DNA of 64,000 bases from Wolbachia endosymbiont (group B) of Hofmannophila pseudospretella (lineage in GTDB: Bacteria > Pseudomonadota > Alphaproteobacteria > Rickettsiales > Anaplasmataceae), in NCBI RefSeq assembly GCF_964028515.1, contig NZ_OZ034788.1, positions 248,001 to 312,000 on the forward strand. The letters run 5' to 3'. Positions 37,436 through 46,770 of the stretch are shown piece after piece. Positions within the stretch are counted from its first letter, which is position 1. Every line of letters begins with the position of its first letter. Position numbers and translations under genes: made by a program. The notes below the pieces were generated by a model, which saw nothing but the letters and a program-made list of their open reading frames with translations, was not told where the DNA came from and searched no databases.

Positions 37436-39259
37436 CTACTCGCTGATCCATTTGCTTTTCACTATTTTCTTTGATTTTTTACTTTCTGGTTTTTCACTTA
37501 AACTATTCCATTTACTCTCTGGCCATCTATCTATTCCCAGTGCTATCGATGCTGCTCTTGCATAAATCCTACAGTCTAATACTTCATTTCTTTCTCTTAC
37601 CTTTTGCCACTCTTGTTTGGTATAACCTTTTACTACTTTGCTGACTAATTGCTCTGCCGTTAGCTGCTTAAAATATTCAGGTGCATACTCGGGAAAATGA
37701 CAGTATCCTGCTGGAGCTTCTTCACCGTCCTTTAAAACATTAAGTAATTGAAAAAGCTCTGACTTTAATATCGATACTCCTACTGGCCAGAGCTTTATTC
37801 CTCTTTTTAGCTTTTGACCACCAACTGTTATATCTACTCTACTTGGGCTGCTAAGTGGTACTAGAGCTTTATTTACACCTTTCACTGCCATTACTCTTCC
37901 AGAGCCTTGATGACCTCTTACCCAATTGTATACTTCTTGTGTCGCATACCCAGCATCAACCGCCATCATACTTATCATGTATTCAAGACCATTTTCACCG
38001 ATAAAATGATGATTTAAGAGCTCAGAGAGTTTTCCCCATACTTCTCCTCTTCCAGTATCACCTTCAAATACTCGGTATTCTATTGACCAACTTTCGCGGC
38101 TTTTTCCCCATGCTACAACTTCTACTTCTAAACGATCTTTTTGGACATCTACTCCTGCAGTAAGCACCACTTCTCTCCTAGGTACTGTGCCTACGGGAAA
38201 AAATTCTCTCCTGTTAAATAATTGCTTCCAATCTGGTACTTCTCCTTTGTCTACCCAGGTTTCTCCAAGCGTAGTATTTATCCATACTTTTAGTAATTGT
38301 TCACTTTCTTTTGCATGAAGAAAATCTTCTACTGCTTGAGTCCAGCTATACCAGCCTACTGGACTATAAAGACTTGAAAGATGAAATCCTTTTTTCTCAC
38401 CTTTTACTCTATTAGTAGGTCTCCATTCTCCACGCTCAAGCATCTCTGTCTTTTGATGATTTTCTATTTTGCCGCTACATTCAGTGCAGACATAATGTGC
38501 TGTTCTTGAGTCGTTGTTTTCCCATTTAATTTGTGACCATTTTAGAACTTGATAGTAATTACAATACGGACATGGTACAAAAAAGTACTGCTTATCTGTT
38601 GCTTCAAATTCTTTCTCAATTCTGCTTATTCCATGAATCGTTGGTGTTGATACTAAAAAAATCTTTCGCCGTGCAAATGTATTAGTTCGAGCAATACTGA
38701 GCAGCACTGGATCTCCTTCACCACCTGAATCTCCTGGATAGGCGTCTATTTCATCAAGAAAGAGATATTTTACTGGCATAGATCTCAGTGCTACACTGCT
38801 ATTTGCTCCGGTTATTACTACTATTCCACCTGGAAATTCCTTACTTTGTACAGTATTGCCTGAGTCTCTTGACCTTGGGTCTTTTACTTTACTCTTTAAA
38901 CATGGCGTACTCTCTATTAACGGCGCAAATCTTCCTTTTGACCAACGCTTTCCCATTTCAACTGTTGGCTGCACAACTAACATTGGACCAGGAGTCTGAT
39001 CTATAATATAGCCTATCCAATTGTTACCAGCTTCTGTTCCTCCAATCTGCGCTCCTTTCATGAATACTACTTTTTCTGCTGGTGAGGACGGAGAAAGTGA
39101 ATCCATGATTTCTTTTAAATAAGGAGTTCTTTCTGTTCTCCATTTACCTGGCTCTGATGCTGCAGTTGGCGCTAAAACTCGATACTCATTCGCCCACTCT
39201 GACACTTTAAGTAGTGGATCTGGCTTTAAACCTTCAGAAAAAGATGTAGCATATATCAT
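37436..39259 (-). CDS. phage terminase large subunit (GpA type)
   Basis: The 607-residue protein has the GpA family features: VFMKGAQIGGTEAGNNWIGY (adenine/Walker A region about 66-85), MPVKYLFLDEIDAYPGDSGG (Walker B near 165-177), a zinc-like CPYCNYYQVLKW...CTEC, and a nuclease domain with TAGVDVQKDRLEVEVVAWGK and AVDAGYATQEVYNWVRG. It cuts concatemeric DNA and drives packaging through the portal. The start overlaps the stop of the ankyrin gene by 4 bases, so the ankyrin gene is embedded in the packaging operon. Confidence 0.95.
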   Translation of the reverse strand: MIYATSFSEGLKPDPLLKVSEWANEYRVLAPTAASEPGKWRTERTPYLKEIMDSLSPSSPAEKVVFMKGAQIGGTEAGNNWIGYIIDQTPGPMLVVQPTVEMGKRWSKGRFAPLIESTPCLKSKVKDPRSRDSGNTVQSKEFPGGIVVITGANSSVALRSMPVKYLFLDEIDAYPGDSGGEGDPVLLSIARTNTFARRKIFLVSTPTIHGISRIEKEFEATDKQYFFVPCPYCNYYQVLKWSQIKWENNDSRTAHYVCTECSGKIENHQKTEMLERGEWRPTNRVKGEKKGFHLSSLYSPVGWYSWTQAVEDFLHAKESEQLLKVWINTTLGETWVDKGEVPDWKQLFNRREFFPVGTVPRREVVLTAGVDVQKDRLEVEVVAWGKSRESWSIEYRVFEGDTGRGEVWGKLSELLNHHFIGENGLEYMISMMAVDAGYATQEVYNWVRGHQGSGRVMAVKGVNKALVPLSSPSRVDITVGGQKLKRGIKLWPVGVSILKSELFQLLNVLKDGEEAPAGYCHFPEYAPEYFKQLTAEQLVSKVVKGYTKQEWQKVRERNEVLDCRIYARAASIALGIDRWPESKWNSLSEKPESKKSKKIVKSKWISE

Positions 39260-40232
39260 ATCGCTAGCTCTTCACCATCATTAGATGATACCTCAACATC
39301 ACTTAAAATAGAACTGCACTCACTTGTTTTCTCACTTTCGAGTTCAATAAACATTTTCTTTTCAAGTGCTTCTTCTATGTACTTCTGAGTTAAATTACTC
39401 ATTGCTATTGCAGCTATGAGCGCAACTATTCCCACCATTACCGCAGCTATAATGTTAGGGTAAATTCCCACTATCACTATTGCACATACTGTTATAGAAA
39501 CACAGACGATATTGATATATTTCTTTATTTTTTTGTCTGCTATTTTCCTTTCTTCAAAATATTTATTGCTCAATAAATGAAATGTTGGAAAGTTCTTCTG
39601 TCTTCCAAATAACACTATTTCCTTCTCTTTGCTCAGTAATTTTATTAATTTTGCGTTGTTCGTTATTATTGCATACTGAAAAACATCCGTGGCATCTGCT
39701 CCTCTCTTTAGCAACAACTTTACTACGTTAAAGTGACCATGCTTTACAGCAACATAAATTCCCGTTTTTCCACTCTCATCTACAGCATCTATTTCAACTC
39801 CTTCACCAAGAATACCGTCTATTAGGTCTTCATATCCTTTTCTGGCAGCTAAATGAAGCAAACTGTTTTTATCAGCTCCGTATCTATTACTTGCTAAAAT
39901 CTTTACTATATCTAATCTATTTGCTTCTTTTGCATAACAAAATGGTGTCTTGCCATTATCATCCTTAATTAAAGGATCTATATCTTCTCGCGTTAGTAAA
40001 ACTTCTATTGTTTTCAGCCTTTCAGCATAATGTAGTGGCGTTTTATTTTCATAATCTTGTAAGTTAACCCCAGCATTAGGAACATTTATTAAGCATCTTA
40101 CAATATCTAAACATAAGTCCCTTTCGTCGTAATTACTACTACTTATAGCTACGTGCAAAGAAGATAATTTCATTGCATTTCTGCCGCTGCCAACTACATT
40201 AACATTCGCACCAAGATTTGAAAGTAATTTTA

Positions 40233-41148
40233 GAGGTTGTCCGGAAACTAGTAAATTCAAGCATATTCCCTCTTTAACATAACCCTACTCATAGCTAGGT
40301 ATATGAAATTCTCAGTGGATGTTGTGAGTAAATCATACTCCTTCGATAGCCTTCTATTCCTATTAACCCAAGCAAAAGTCCTTTCTACAACCCATCTTCT
40401 TGGCTGTACTTTAAACCCTTGTTCTCTTGTTGGTAGTAGCTCAGGTGGCGTATCTTTGTGCACCCAAAATCTACATGGAGGCCTTTTAACAATTTCAATA
40501 TCTATGTCATATTCTTCCTTTATGTGATTCTTTAAATTTCTTCCTTGGTATCCCATGTCAGCCCACATTTTTTTAACTTTAGTATATTTTGTTCTCATAT
40601 TGTTTAATGCTATTTTAATACCATCTCTATCATTTTCGTTAGCAGCGCCTACGTAACAACCTAGTATAAAACCCTGAGTGTCTGTAATTATATGCCTTTT
40701 TCTACCCTTTACTTTTTTACTTCCATCATAGCCTTTGATCCCCCCTTTTCTGTAGTCTTTACAGATTGACTATCTACTATACAGGCACTCGGCTGCTCAT
40801 TCCTTCCTATTTTTCTTCTACTATATTTTGTAATTTCATAATTCATTTTCTCAAAAATTCCCTGCTTCTTCCATTGCCTGAACTGCTCATACACAGTCTT
40901 CCATAGCGGAAAATCATTTGGTAAATACCGCCATTGACACCCTGTACGCAATACATAGAAAATTGCTTCTAATATTTCTTTTTTGCTATACTTTGGCAGC
41001 CTTCCTCCTTTCTTGTATGATACTCTGAAGTGTTTTTCTATTCTTGCCCATTCCCTTTCGCTTAGATCTGTTGGATACTTTTTTCTCATCTTTACCCCGT
41101 ACTAAAATTTCAGATATTATAGCCTTTTACTTGTTTCCGGACAACCTC
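40233..41148 (-). mobile_element. IS5-family element, copy 3 (916 bp; ISWpi1-like)
   Basis: Tips GAGGTTGTCCGGAAAC at both ends in inverted form, flanked by TTA on both sides (40230-40232, 41149-41151). The length of 916 bp agrees with what I recall for the Wolbachia element ISWpi1, but this was not checked. It is a different IS5 group member from copies 1 and 2. Confidence 0.88.
40257..41089 (-). CDS. IS5-family transposase with a -1 slippery site
   Basis: The first frame (41089-40709) starts MRKKYPTDLSEREWARIEKH and ends SKAMMEVKK*. In the -1 frame it continues GIKGYDGSKKVKGRKRHIIT, DTQGFILGCYVGAANENDRD and MWADMGYQGRNLK to WVVERTFAWVNRNRRLSKEY. The overlap carries G GGG GGA in the zero frame, a standard slippery heptamer, so the two frames are likely joined by programmed frameshifting. 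The DDE motifs CIVDSQSVK, DMGYQG and WVVERTFAW are present. Confidence 0.85.
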
Positions 41149-41659
41149 TTACTACTCCTAGCTTCTTGTTGTTTACTGCATAATGAATTGCTGCATGATT
41201 TCTCGCATCAAGAACATCTTTGTCCGCATTTCCTTCTCTAATTAAAATTTCTACTATTTGTTCATGCCCAGCTCCTGCCGCTAAGTGTAACGGTGTATGT
41301 AGTAAAGCATTCTGCTCATTAACATTAGTCCCTTTGTCGAGTAAAAACCTTACAGCATTTGCTTCATTCAACATCGCAGCTAAGTGAAGTAAGCTATCTT
41401 TCTCCAATCCATATTTGTGATTGATTAGTGCTTGTAATATCTCTTCTCTTGCACAATCCAGCGCACTTTTACCATTATCATCAGTGATCAGTGGATTAAT
41501 ATTTTTCCTATTTAGTAAGAGAGCAACCATACTAAGCTCGTTAATTTCTACTGCATAATGTAGTGGGGTTTTCCCATTTAATCCTCTAACATTTACATCC
41601 ACTCCTGGTTGATTAATAAGACACTTTATTAATTCTAAACTTAAGTTAGCAGACATTAT

Positions 41660-42184
41660 TTAAAACTTAATATTAGATAATTCTTGTAATGAGTTTGTAA
41701 TCTCTTCGGTTAGCGCCATATGAATCTTTTCAGTGTCACTCAGTGATGCAAGCAGTGCTGAAACTCTATTTGGAATATTAAGCAAATTATTACGGACAAC
41801 TCTTGCTACATTAAATGCATCGCGCTTTACTTCCTCTACTGCTACAAGTTCACCAATCTCAGCCTTAGCTTTCGCCTCAAGAAGTTTACCTCGTTCCATT
41901 TCATTTTTTATTCGAGTTTTTAGCAACATCGTGGAAAGGTTACTTGTATTTTCGTTTTCTGGATTTTTCCTCCTAAGTGGCTGACTTGGATCTCTTATTG
42001 CCGCTACTGCTTCATTTGCTTGTTCTCTATTTACCAAACCATTCTCCAACTCAATTATTCCTTTTTTTACTAAATAACAGACATATTGCTTTGAAACTCC
42101 TATCTCTCTTGCCCATTCCGTTTGTGTGATCTTTTCCACTTCTTTTGCCCCTTTATTGCTGTTTTTCTTCTTGAATTTGTGCAA
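41660..42184 (-). CDS. terminase small subunit (Nu1-like)
   Basis: The 174-residue protein begins with a MerR/Nu1-like winged helix (ITQTEWAREIGVSKQYVCYL) followed by a coiled-coil stretch (LLKTRIKNEMERGKLLEAKA) and a C-terminal part with ARVVRNNLLNIPNRVSALLA, the layout of lambda Nu1-type packaging subunits. It recognises phage DNA and positions the large subunit. It overlaps the upstream methyltransferase by 32 bases. Confidence 0.85.
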   Translation of the reverse strand: MHKFKKKNSNKGAKEVEKITQTEWAREIGVSKQYVCYLVKKGIIELENGLVNREQANEAVAAIRDPSQPLRRKNPENENTSNLSTMLLKTRIKNEMERGKLLEAKAKAEIGELVAVEEVKRDAFNVARVVRNNLLNIPNRVSALLASLSDTEKIHMALTEEITNSLQELSNIKF

Positions 42185-43367
42185 AAGTTTTGCCAGTACC
42201 AGAAAGAATTGCTTCCCTACCTGTGTATACTTGCCAACGTTTTATCGTTACATCTACAAATTTTGAATCTAGCTCTATTGTTCTGCAAATTCTTCCTGTT
42301 CTCTCACATGCAATCAGTGTGCTGCCAGAACCGCTAAATGGATCAAGTACAGTATCCCCAGGTCTGCTGCTATTAACTATTGCTTTCTCCATTAGCTCTA
42401 CTGGCTTCATTGTTGGGTGCAGTGAGTTATGTATTGGCTTATCATAAAACCATAGATCACTTTGATTTCTACCGCCATGCCACTCACGTTTATTGCCGCT
42501 TTTCCACCCATAGAGCATTGATTCGTATTGTCTTTGATAATCAGATCTTCCTAGTGTAAAATGATTCTTTGCCCAAATGATGAATGTTGACCAACGACCA
42601 CCTGCTTCTTCAAATACTTTTTGTAACGTCGAAAATTCTGATGATGATGTACAGATATAAATTGCACCTTTGGTGTATGCTAAAATATGAGTGCAAATAT
42701 CATAGAGAAAAAGTTCGTACCTTTCACCTTGATTATCGTTTAATATCTTTTTGTCTTGACTGCTACCGTAATCAACGTTATATGGAGGATCACATACGGT
42801 AATATCTGCCATTTTATCGTCTAATACCGCTTTATATGATTCAACTACAGAGCTATCACCACAATAGATTCGATGATCACCTAAAATCCATAGATCACCT
42901 GGCTTTGTTATTTTTACCCTTTTTTCATCACCAACCAAGTCAGAAAAATCTTCTTTTTCACTATCTAAATCATCAAGGAAATGTTGAACTTTTTCTAATT
43001 CAAATCCAGTCATTTTAAGATCAAACTGCAAATCTTCTAATTCTTGAATTTCCACCTTCAAAAGATCATCATCCCACTTTGCCCAATTAGCTGATTGATT
43101 TGCCAGTAATCGAAAAGCTTTGGTTTGTGGTTCATTTAAATTATCACTTAAGACCACTGGAATACTCTCCATACCAAGTTTTCTTGCTGCTTTAAGTCTT
43201 AAATGACCATCAACCACAGTACCATCACTTTTTGCAACTATTGGAATACGAAAGCCGAATTCCCTGATTGAAGCACACATTCTGTTGACTACATCATCAT
43301 TTTTACGAGGATTACGCTTATATTCGACGAGGTTTTCAACAGGATAGTAGTGGATTGCTAAATTCAT
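42153..43367 (-). CDS. ParB-like nuclease domain fused to a DNA methyltransferase
   Basis: The 404-residue protein has a ParB/Srx-type N-terminus (about 1-95: LVEYKRNPRKNDDVVNRM, IVAKSDGTVVDGHLRLKAAR) and an N4/N6 amino-methyltransferase from about 155: TVCDPPYNVDYG (DPPY at 193-196) before DPFSGSGST (near 340), the order of beta-class enzymes. Such fusions occur in many phages and may protect phage DNA from restriction. It is in the packaging operon upstream of the small terminase. Confidence 0.92.
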   Translation of the reverse strand: MNLAIHYYPVENLVEYKRNPRKNDDVVNRMCASIREFGFRIPIVAKSDGTVVDGHLRLKAARKLGMESIPVVLSDNLNEPQTKAFRLLANQSANWAKWDDDLLKVEIQELEDLQFDLKMTGFELEKVQHFLDDLDSEKEDFSDLVGDEKRVKITKPGDLWILGDHRIYCGDSSVVESYKAVLDDKMADITVCDPPYNVDYGSSQDKKILNDNQGERYELFLYDICTHILAYTKGAIYICTSSSEFSTLQKVFEEAGGRWSTFIIWAKNHFTLGRSDYQRQYESMLYGWKSGNKREWHGGRNQSDLWFYDKPIHNSLHPTMKPVELMEKAIVNSSRPGDTVLDPFSGSGSTLIACERTGRICRTIELDSKFVDVTIKRWQVYTGREAILSGTGKTFAQIQEEKQQ

Positions 43368-43392
43368 ATCTTAATAATTAAAAAGTTAATAT

Positions 43393-43470
43393 TCAAAATA
43401 TCTCTGACGCTAAAGAAGGCCTGAAGTCTGACCCACCAAACCCGCCATTATGGCCGAAAGGACCCACTTT
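43393..43470 (-). other. open 26-codon extension after the RuvC-like stop
   Basis: After the TAA of the RuvC-like gene (43471-43473) the same frame stays open for KVGPFGHNGGFGGSDFRPSL and ASEIF before TGA at 43393-43395. The glycine-rich residues look like protein rather than chance, so the TAA may be a recent change or this may be a separate small peptide starting at GTG. Confidence 0.35.
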
Positions 43471-43941
43471 TTATGGATTTTTCATCTTATTAATATCTTT
43501 ACTGAAATCCATAACATAGAACATTAATGCTAAAGCATCAGATTCATTATCATCTTTAGGCAAAACCCCTTTTTCCTTTACAGCTTCAATAACTTCACTC
43601 TTACTTGCATTACCTTTGCCTGTTATAAAGCGTTTTATAGTTTTAACATTAACACCTTGGTAGGGAATATTGTTCTCTTCACACCAAGCAGACAGCACTG
43701 CAAGAAAACCACCATAGCAATGAGCTGCATCAGTTCCTAGATGTCTTCTTACTTCCTCAAAATACACTGCAGTGAACTCATGTTTCAAAGAATTAAGCCA
43801 ATTGTGAAAACTTAAAAAACACATTCCACCTCCACTGAAACGGCTACCATGAAAGCTTTTGCTTCCACTTTCAATTACTCCATCTGTTAGAATTGCCCAG
43901 CCCGTTTGTTTGCCGAGATCTAGTGTTAAGATTGACGTACA
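43471..43941 (-). CDS. RuvC-like Holliday junction resolvase, start codon unclear
   Basis: The frame encodes TSILTLDLGKQTGWAILTDG (RuvC motif with the first catalytic Asp), then HLGTDAAHCYGGFLAVLSAW and the C-terminal DDNESDALALMFYV with further acidic residues. The first in-frame ATG (43824) would remove the catalytic Asp. At the expected start, after AAGGAG, the bases read TTTTTGTACGTCA, so the codon is TGT-ACG instead of an expected ATG-ACG. It is either started at a non-standard codon or inactivated. It is the first gene of the minus-strand head operon, 40 bases after promoter a. Confidence 0.78.
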   Translation of the reverse strand, partial: CTSILTLDLGKQTGWAILTDGVIESGSKSFHGSRFSGGGMCFLSFHNWLNSLKHEFTAVYFEEVRRHLGTDAAHCYGGFLAVLSAWCEENNIPYQGVNVKTIKRFITGKGNASKSEVIEAVKEKGVLPKDDNESDALALMFYVMDFSKDINKMKNP

Positions 43942-43981
43942 AAAACTCCTTTGTGTAATTAAAGTTCAATGCCCTGTATAA

Positions 43982-44016
43982 TATATATGTACGATGACTC
44001 GCAAATTCGTCCGCAA
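43982..44016 (-). promoter_or_regulatory. conserved phage promoter-like element a (head/packaging operon)
   Basis: On the minus strand: TTGCGGACGAATT, 5 nt, GTCATCGTACATATATA. It points toward the RuvC-like gene. Nearly identical elements stand before the replication operon and the tail operon. GGACGAA and CATCGTA are placed like -35 and -10 boxes of an ECF-type promoter; this reading is inference. Confidence 0.8.
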
Positions 44017-44523
44017 TTTTGAAAAAAAATTAAAAAAAATTTCATATCCTGCCATTTGAGTTTTTTTCATCTTTACTTATCTTAATAACTATTTTACATA
44101 ACTTATATTACGCCAATATTTATATTATTATATTATCATATATTATATTTTACCTGTATTTAAATATATATATAATATATATAAGACTTCAGTAATCCGT
44201 AAACCCTCTTTACTGGCCGATTTTAGCCACTTAACTTTAGAAACGGCTTTTAGGAATAGAACATAAAAAAGACAATATTATCAATAACTTAACGATTACT
44301 GCTTTCTGAAATACTAATTAGTAACTCAGAAATTAGGTACGAAATTGGTAGTTTTTTACCTATGAAAAAGTAGCTTCAGTAGTGTATCAAAACGTTTAAA
44401 TCTTATTTTAATTTTTAAAGATTTTATTCTTTTAGATAAAAAAATTATTACTACTTTTTTATAATAAATTAGTCATACAAAGTCTTGGTAAAAATCTCTA
44501 TTCATGAAACTTTTGGAGTTTTT
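44017..44523. other. about 500-base AT-rich divergent spacer
   Basis: It separates the leftward head operon from the sigma-like gene. It contains A/T runs and an alternating ATATATAT tract at 44164-44182, but no gene or copy of the 35-bp element in front of the sigma gene. It may hold an early promoter or the phage replication origin; nothing in the sequence proves either. Confidence 0.45.
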
Positions 44524-45018
44524 ATGAAGAATTCTTATCAAGGAATCGATTCTACAATTGTTAAACATGTGAGATTTCAAGCTTCGCGCCTTAAATCCAA
44601 AAGCTGTTTTATTAACGAAAGTCTCGAAGATATAGAACAAGAGCTTTTTTGTCAGGTTTGGCAATATCTTAACCGGCACGATGAGAAAAGAAGTAGTTTT
44701 AGTACTTTCGTTGCTAGATTAGCTAATTATTGTGCTCGCAATATGTTACGCAATCAGTTATGTCTAAAACGTAATATAACTTTTGATGATATAAACGACG
44801 ATATTCCAGATCATAGGAACTCGGAAATCGAAGCGATAATTCGCACTGATATAAATAATATAATTTCAACTTTGTCTGAAAAAGATAGTAATTTATGTCA
44901 ATTACTTAAGGTATTTACTATTACTGAAGTTTCTGTAATAACCAAAATACCAAAGACAACTATCTATCGCACACTAGAACGAATACGCAATAAATTCTCA
45001 GTTTTAGAGAAGTTATAA
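44524..45018 (+). CDS. phage-encoded sigma-70-like (ECF-type) factor
   Basis: From ATG at 44524 (TTGGAG five bases upstream) the protein has 164 residues. Residues about 30-80 resemble sigma region 2 (LEDIEQELFCQVWQYLNRHD, SSFSTFVARLANYCARNMLR) and about 120-160 resemble region 4 with a helix-turn-helix (FTITEVSVITKIPKTTIYRT). Regions 1 and 3 are missing, as in ECF sigmas. It stands between the divergent phage operons, whose promoters share one unusual sequence, so it is a good candidate for the factor that reads them. An earlier TTG at 44485 has no ribosome site. Confidence 0.8.
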   Translation: MKNSYQGIDSTIVKHVRFQASRLKSKSCFINESLEDIEQELFCQVWQYLNRHDEKRSSFSTFVARLANYCARNMLRNQLCLKRNITFDDINDDIPDHRNSEIEAIIRTDINNIISTLSEKDSNLCQLLKVFTITEVSVITKIPKTTIYRTLERIRNKFSVLEKL

Positions 45019-45057
45019 GCTCTCGATTATATTTGCTCAAAAATTTTTTTTTGCAAA

Positions 45058-45093
45058 TTGCGGACGAATTGCCTAGGTCATCGTACATATATA
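45058..45093 (+). promoter_or_regulatory. conserved phage promoter-like element b (replication operon)
   Basis: TTGCGGACGAATT, 6 nt, GTCATCGTACATATATA, ending 19 bases before the ATG of the Sak4-like gene. The short distance suggests a short leader; GGGAG at 45104-45108 would be the ribosome site. Confidence 0.82.
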
Positions 45094-45112
45094 TTTAGGT
45101 ACTGGGAGAAAA

Positions 45113-45934
45113 ATGAAAATAATGAACAGCAATGAACGGCTAAAAGTTCAAACAGGTATAAAAATGGTCATCTTTGGTCCTTATGGTATAGGTAAAACTA
45201 GTCTCTTAAAGACCATAAATGAACCAACACTTTGTCTTGATTTTGAGGCAGGTTTACTTGCTGTTCAAGATTGGCAAGGGGATTCTGTAAGTATTCGTAC
45301 TTGGAATGAGGCAAGAGATATTGCATGTCTCATAGGTGGTCCTAATCCTGCGTTAAAATCTGACTCAGCGTATAGCCAAAGACACTATGAGCATGTATCC
45401 AGTAAATACAAAGAGCTTTCTTCAGAGTTTCTCAAGTATCGATGTGTTTTTATCGATAGTATTACAGTAGCCTCTCGTTTATGTCTATTATGGGCAAAAA
45501 TGCAACCTGAAGCTTTTTCTGAAAGATCAGGAAAACAAGATATGAGAGCTGCTTACGGGTTACTTGCTCAAGAGATGATGGCTTGGCTCAATCAGTTTCA
45601 ACATATTCCAAATAAAGACATCATTACAGTTGGAACTCTTGGACAATACCTCGATGATTTCAATCGCTCGACTTGGCTACCTCAATGTGAAGGAGCTAAA
45701 ACTGCAAGTGAAATTCCTGGGATAGTTGACGAAGTAATTAGTATGGTTGGAATCAAGAAAGATGATGGTACAGAGGTTCGTTCATTTGTCTGTCAGACGA
45801 TTAATTCTTGGGGATATCCTGCTAAAGATCGAAGTGGTTGCCTTAATATGGTTGAAGAACCGCATCTAGGAAAACTTCTTACAAAAATTAAAACTAAAGC
45901 TTTTGCAATTCAACCTGTCACGCCCAACATATAG
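45113..45934 (+). CDS. Sak4-like RecA-type ATPase (recombination)
   Basis: The 273-residue protein has a RecA-like core: Walker A FGPYGIGKTS (22-29), CLDFEAGLLAVQDW, Walker B YRCVFIDSI and IITVGTLGQYLDDF. Phage Sak4 proteins are single-strand annealing recombinases related to the RecA core, and they are usually next to a single-strand DNA-binding protein. It is the first gene of the replication operon right after promoter b. Confidence 0.82.
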   Translation: MKIMNSNERLKVQTGIKMVIFGPYGIGKTSLLKTINEPTLCLDFEAGLLAVQDWQGDSVSIRTWNEARDIACLIGGPNPALKSDSAYSQRHYEHVSSKYKELSSEFLKYRCVFIDSITVASRLCLLWAKMQPEAFSERSGKQDMRAAYGLLAQEMMAWLNQFQHIPNKDIITVGTLGQYLDDFNRSTWLPQCEGAKTASEIPGIVDEVISMVGIKKDDGTEVRSFVCQTINSWGYPAKDRSGCLNMVEEPHLGKLLTKIKTKAFAIQPVTPNI

Positions 45935-45945
45935 GAGGTTATTAT

Positions 45946-46733
45946 ATGCTACAAAACTTTTTAACTATTGGTCAAAAAATTCCTTTTTTCAGTGTGAAAG
46001 AATACTTGGACGATCGATCGCCAACACCAGAGGATATAATCTCACCAAGAATTTTAACAAAAAGAGGCTTATTGGTACTGGGTGGCCCACCTAAAATCGG
46101 CAAAAGCGACTTTTTGATTTCATGGCTCGTTCATATGGCTGCAGGTGTTTCTTTTCTTGGTATGGCTTCAAATAGACCTTTAAAAATTTTCTACATGCAA
46201 ACTGAAATTGAATATGAATATATGAAAGAACGTTTGCAACAACTTGATAATGAACTTTTGAATGTAGCTGCTAACAACTTAATCATTACGCCAAAAGTGC
46301 ACTTATCATTTAATCATGATGAAATAAGTGAAATTAAGGAGATTGTAAATGAACGCTTTAAACCTGATGTTTTGGCCATAGATCCATTACGTAACATCTT
46401 TAGCAGTGAATATGGGAATGAAAATGATAATAGTGCTTGCTGTTCTTTCTGCAAAAGACTCTTGAGAAGCTACGCAGTGCTGTCAATCCAGATGCTTGTA
46501 TTGTACTCACTCATCATACAAAAAAATTATCGAAAAAGATGCTCGAAGAAGATCCATTTCAAGGCCTAAGTGGTGCTGGATCTTTACGTGGATTTTACAG
46601 TACTGGTATGGTGATGTTTGCTCATGATGAAGAAAGTAGTGTACGCCAGATAGTATTTGAGCTTCGTAATGGTGAACGCGTGCAAAATAAACTTGTCGAT
46701 AAGATAAATGGTCATTGGCAGCTAATGGAATAG
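45946..46733 (+). pseudogene. RepA-like (AAA_25) helicase, frameshifted, first of three paralogues
   Basis: The first frame (45946-46569) has FFSVKEYLDDRSPTPEDIIS, Walker A LGGPPKIGKSDF and Walker B VLAIDPLRN; after NENDNSA (about 46437) homology moves to the frame LFFLQKTLEKLRSAVNPDAC, IVLTHHTKKLSK, ending INGHWQLME at 46733. A one-base loss near TGCTTGCTG explains it. RepA-type hexameric ATPases unwind DNA at replication origins. The other two paralogues lie downstream in the same operon. Confidence 0.8.
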
Positions 46734-46770
46734 CTAACTTTCACTTTAAAGTCAACTTATAGGAGAGCGT

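Larger units (their letters stand above)
39256..41656 (-). pseudogene. ankyrin-repeat protein with C-terminal membrane segments, split by IS5 copy 3
   Basis: The N-terminal part (to 41149) encodes about five repeats (GLNGKTPLHYAVEINELSMV, DSLLHLAAMLNEANAVRFLL, HTPLHLAAGAGHEQIVEILI) and stops in the IS after NNKKLGVV. The C-terminal part goes on KLLSNLGANVNVVGSGRNAM with further repeats, then two strong hydrophobic segments (VCVSITVCAIVIVGIYPNII, AVMVGIVALIAAIAM) and an acidic tail. Removing the IS and one TTA restores one frame of about 490 residues. It sits between small and large terminase genes with a 4-base overlap, an unusual place for a host-interaction gene. Confidence 0.85.

Noticed and set aside
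44017..44480. AT-rich spacer considered as the phage replication origin
   Set aside because: No iterons or clear DnaA boxes could be seen; A/T runs alone are common in this genome.
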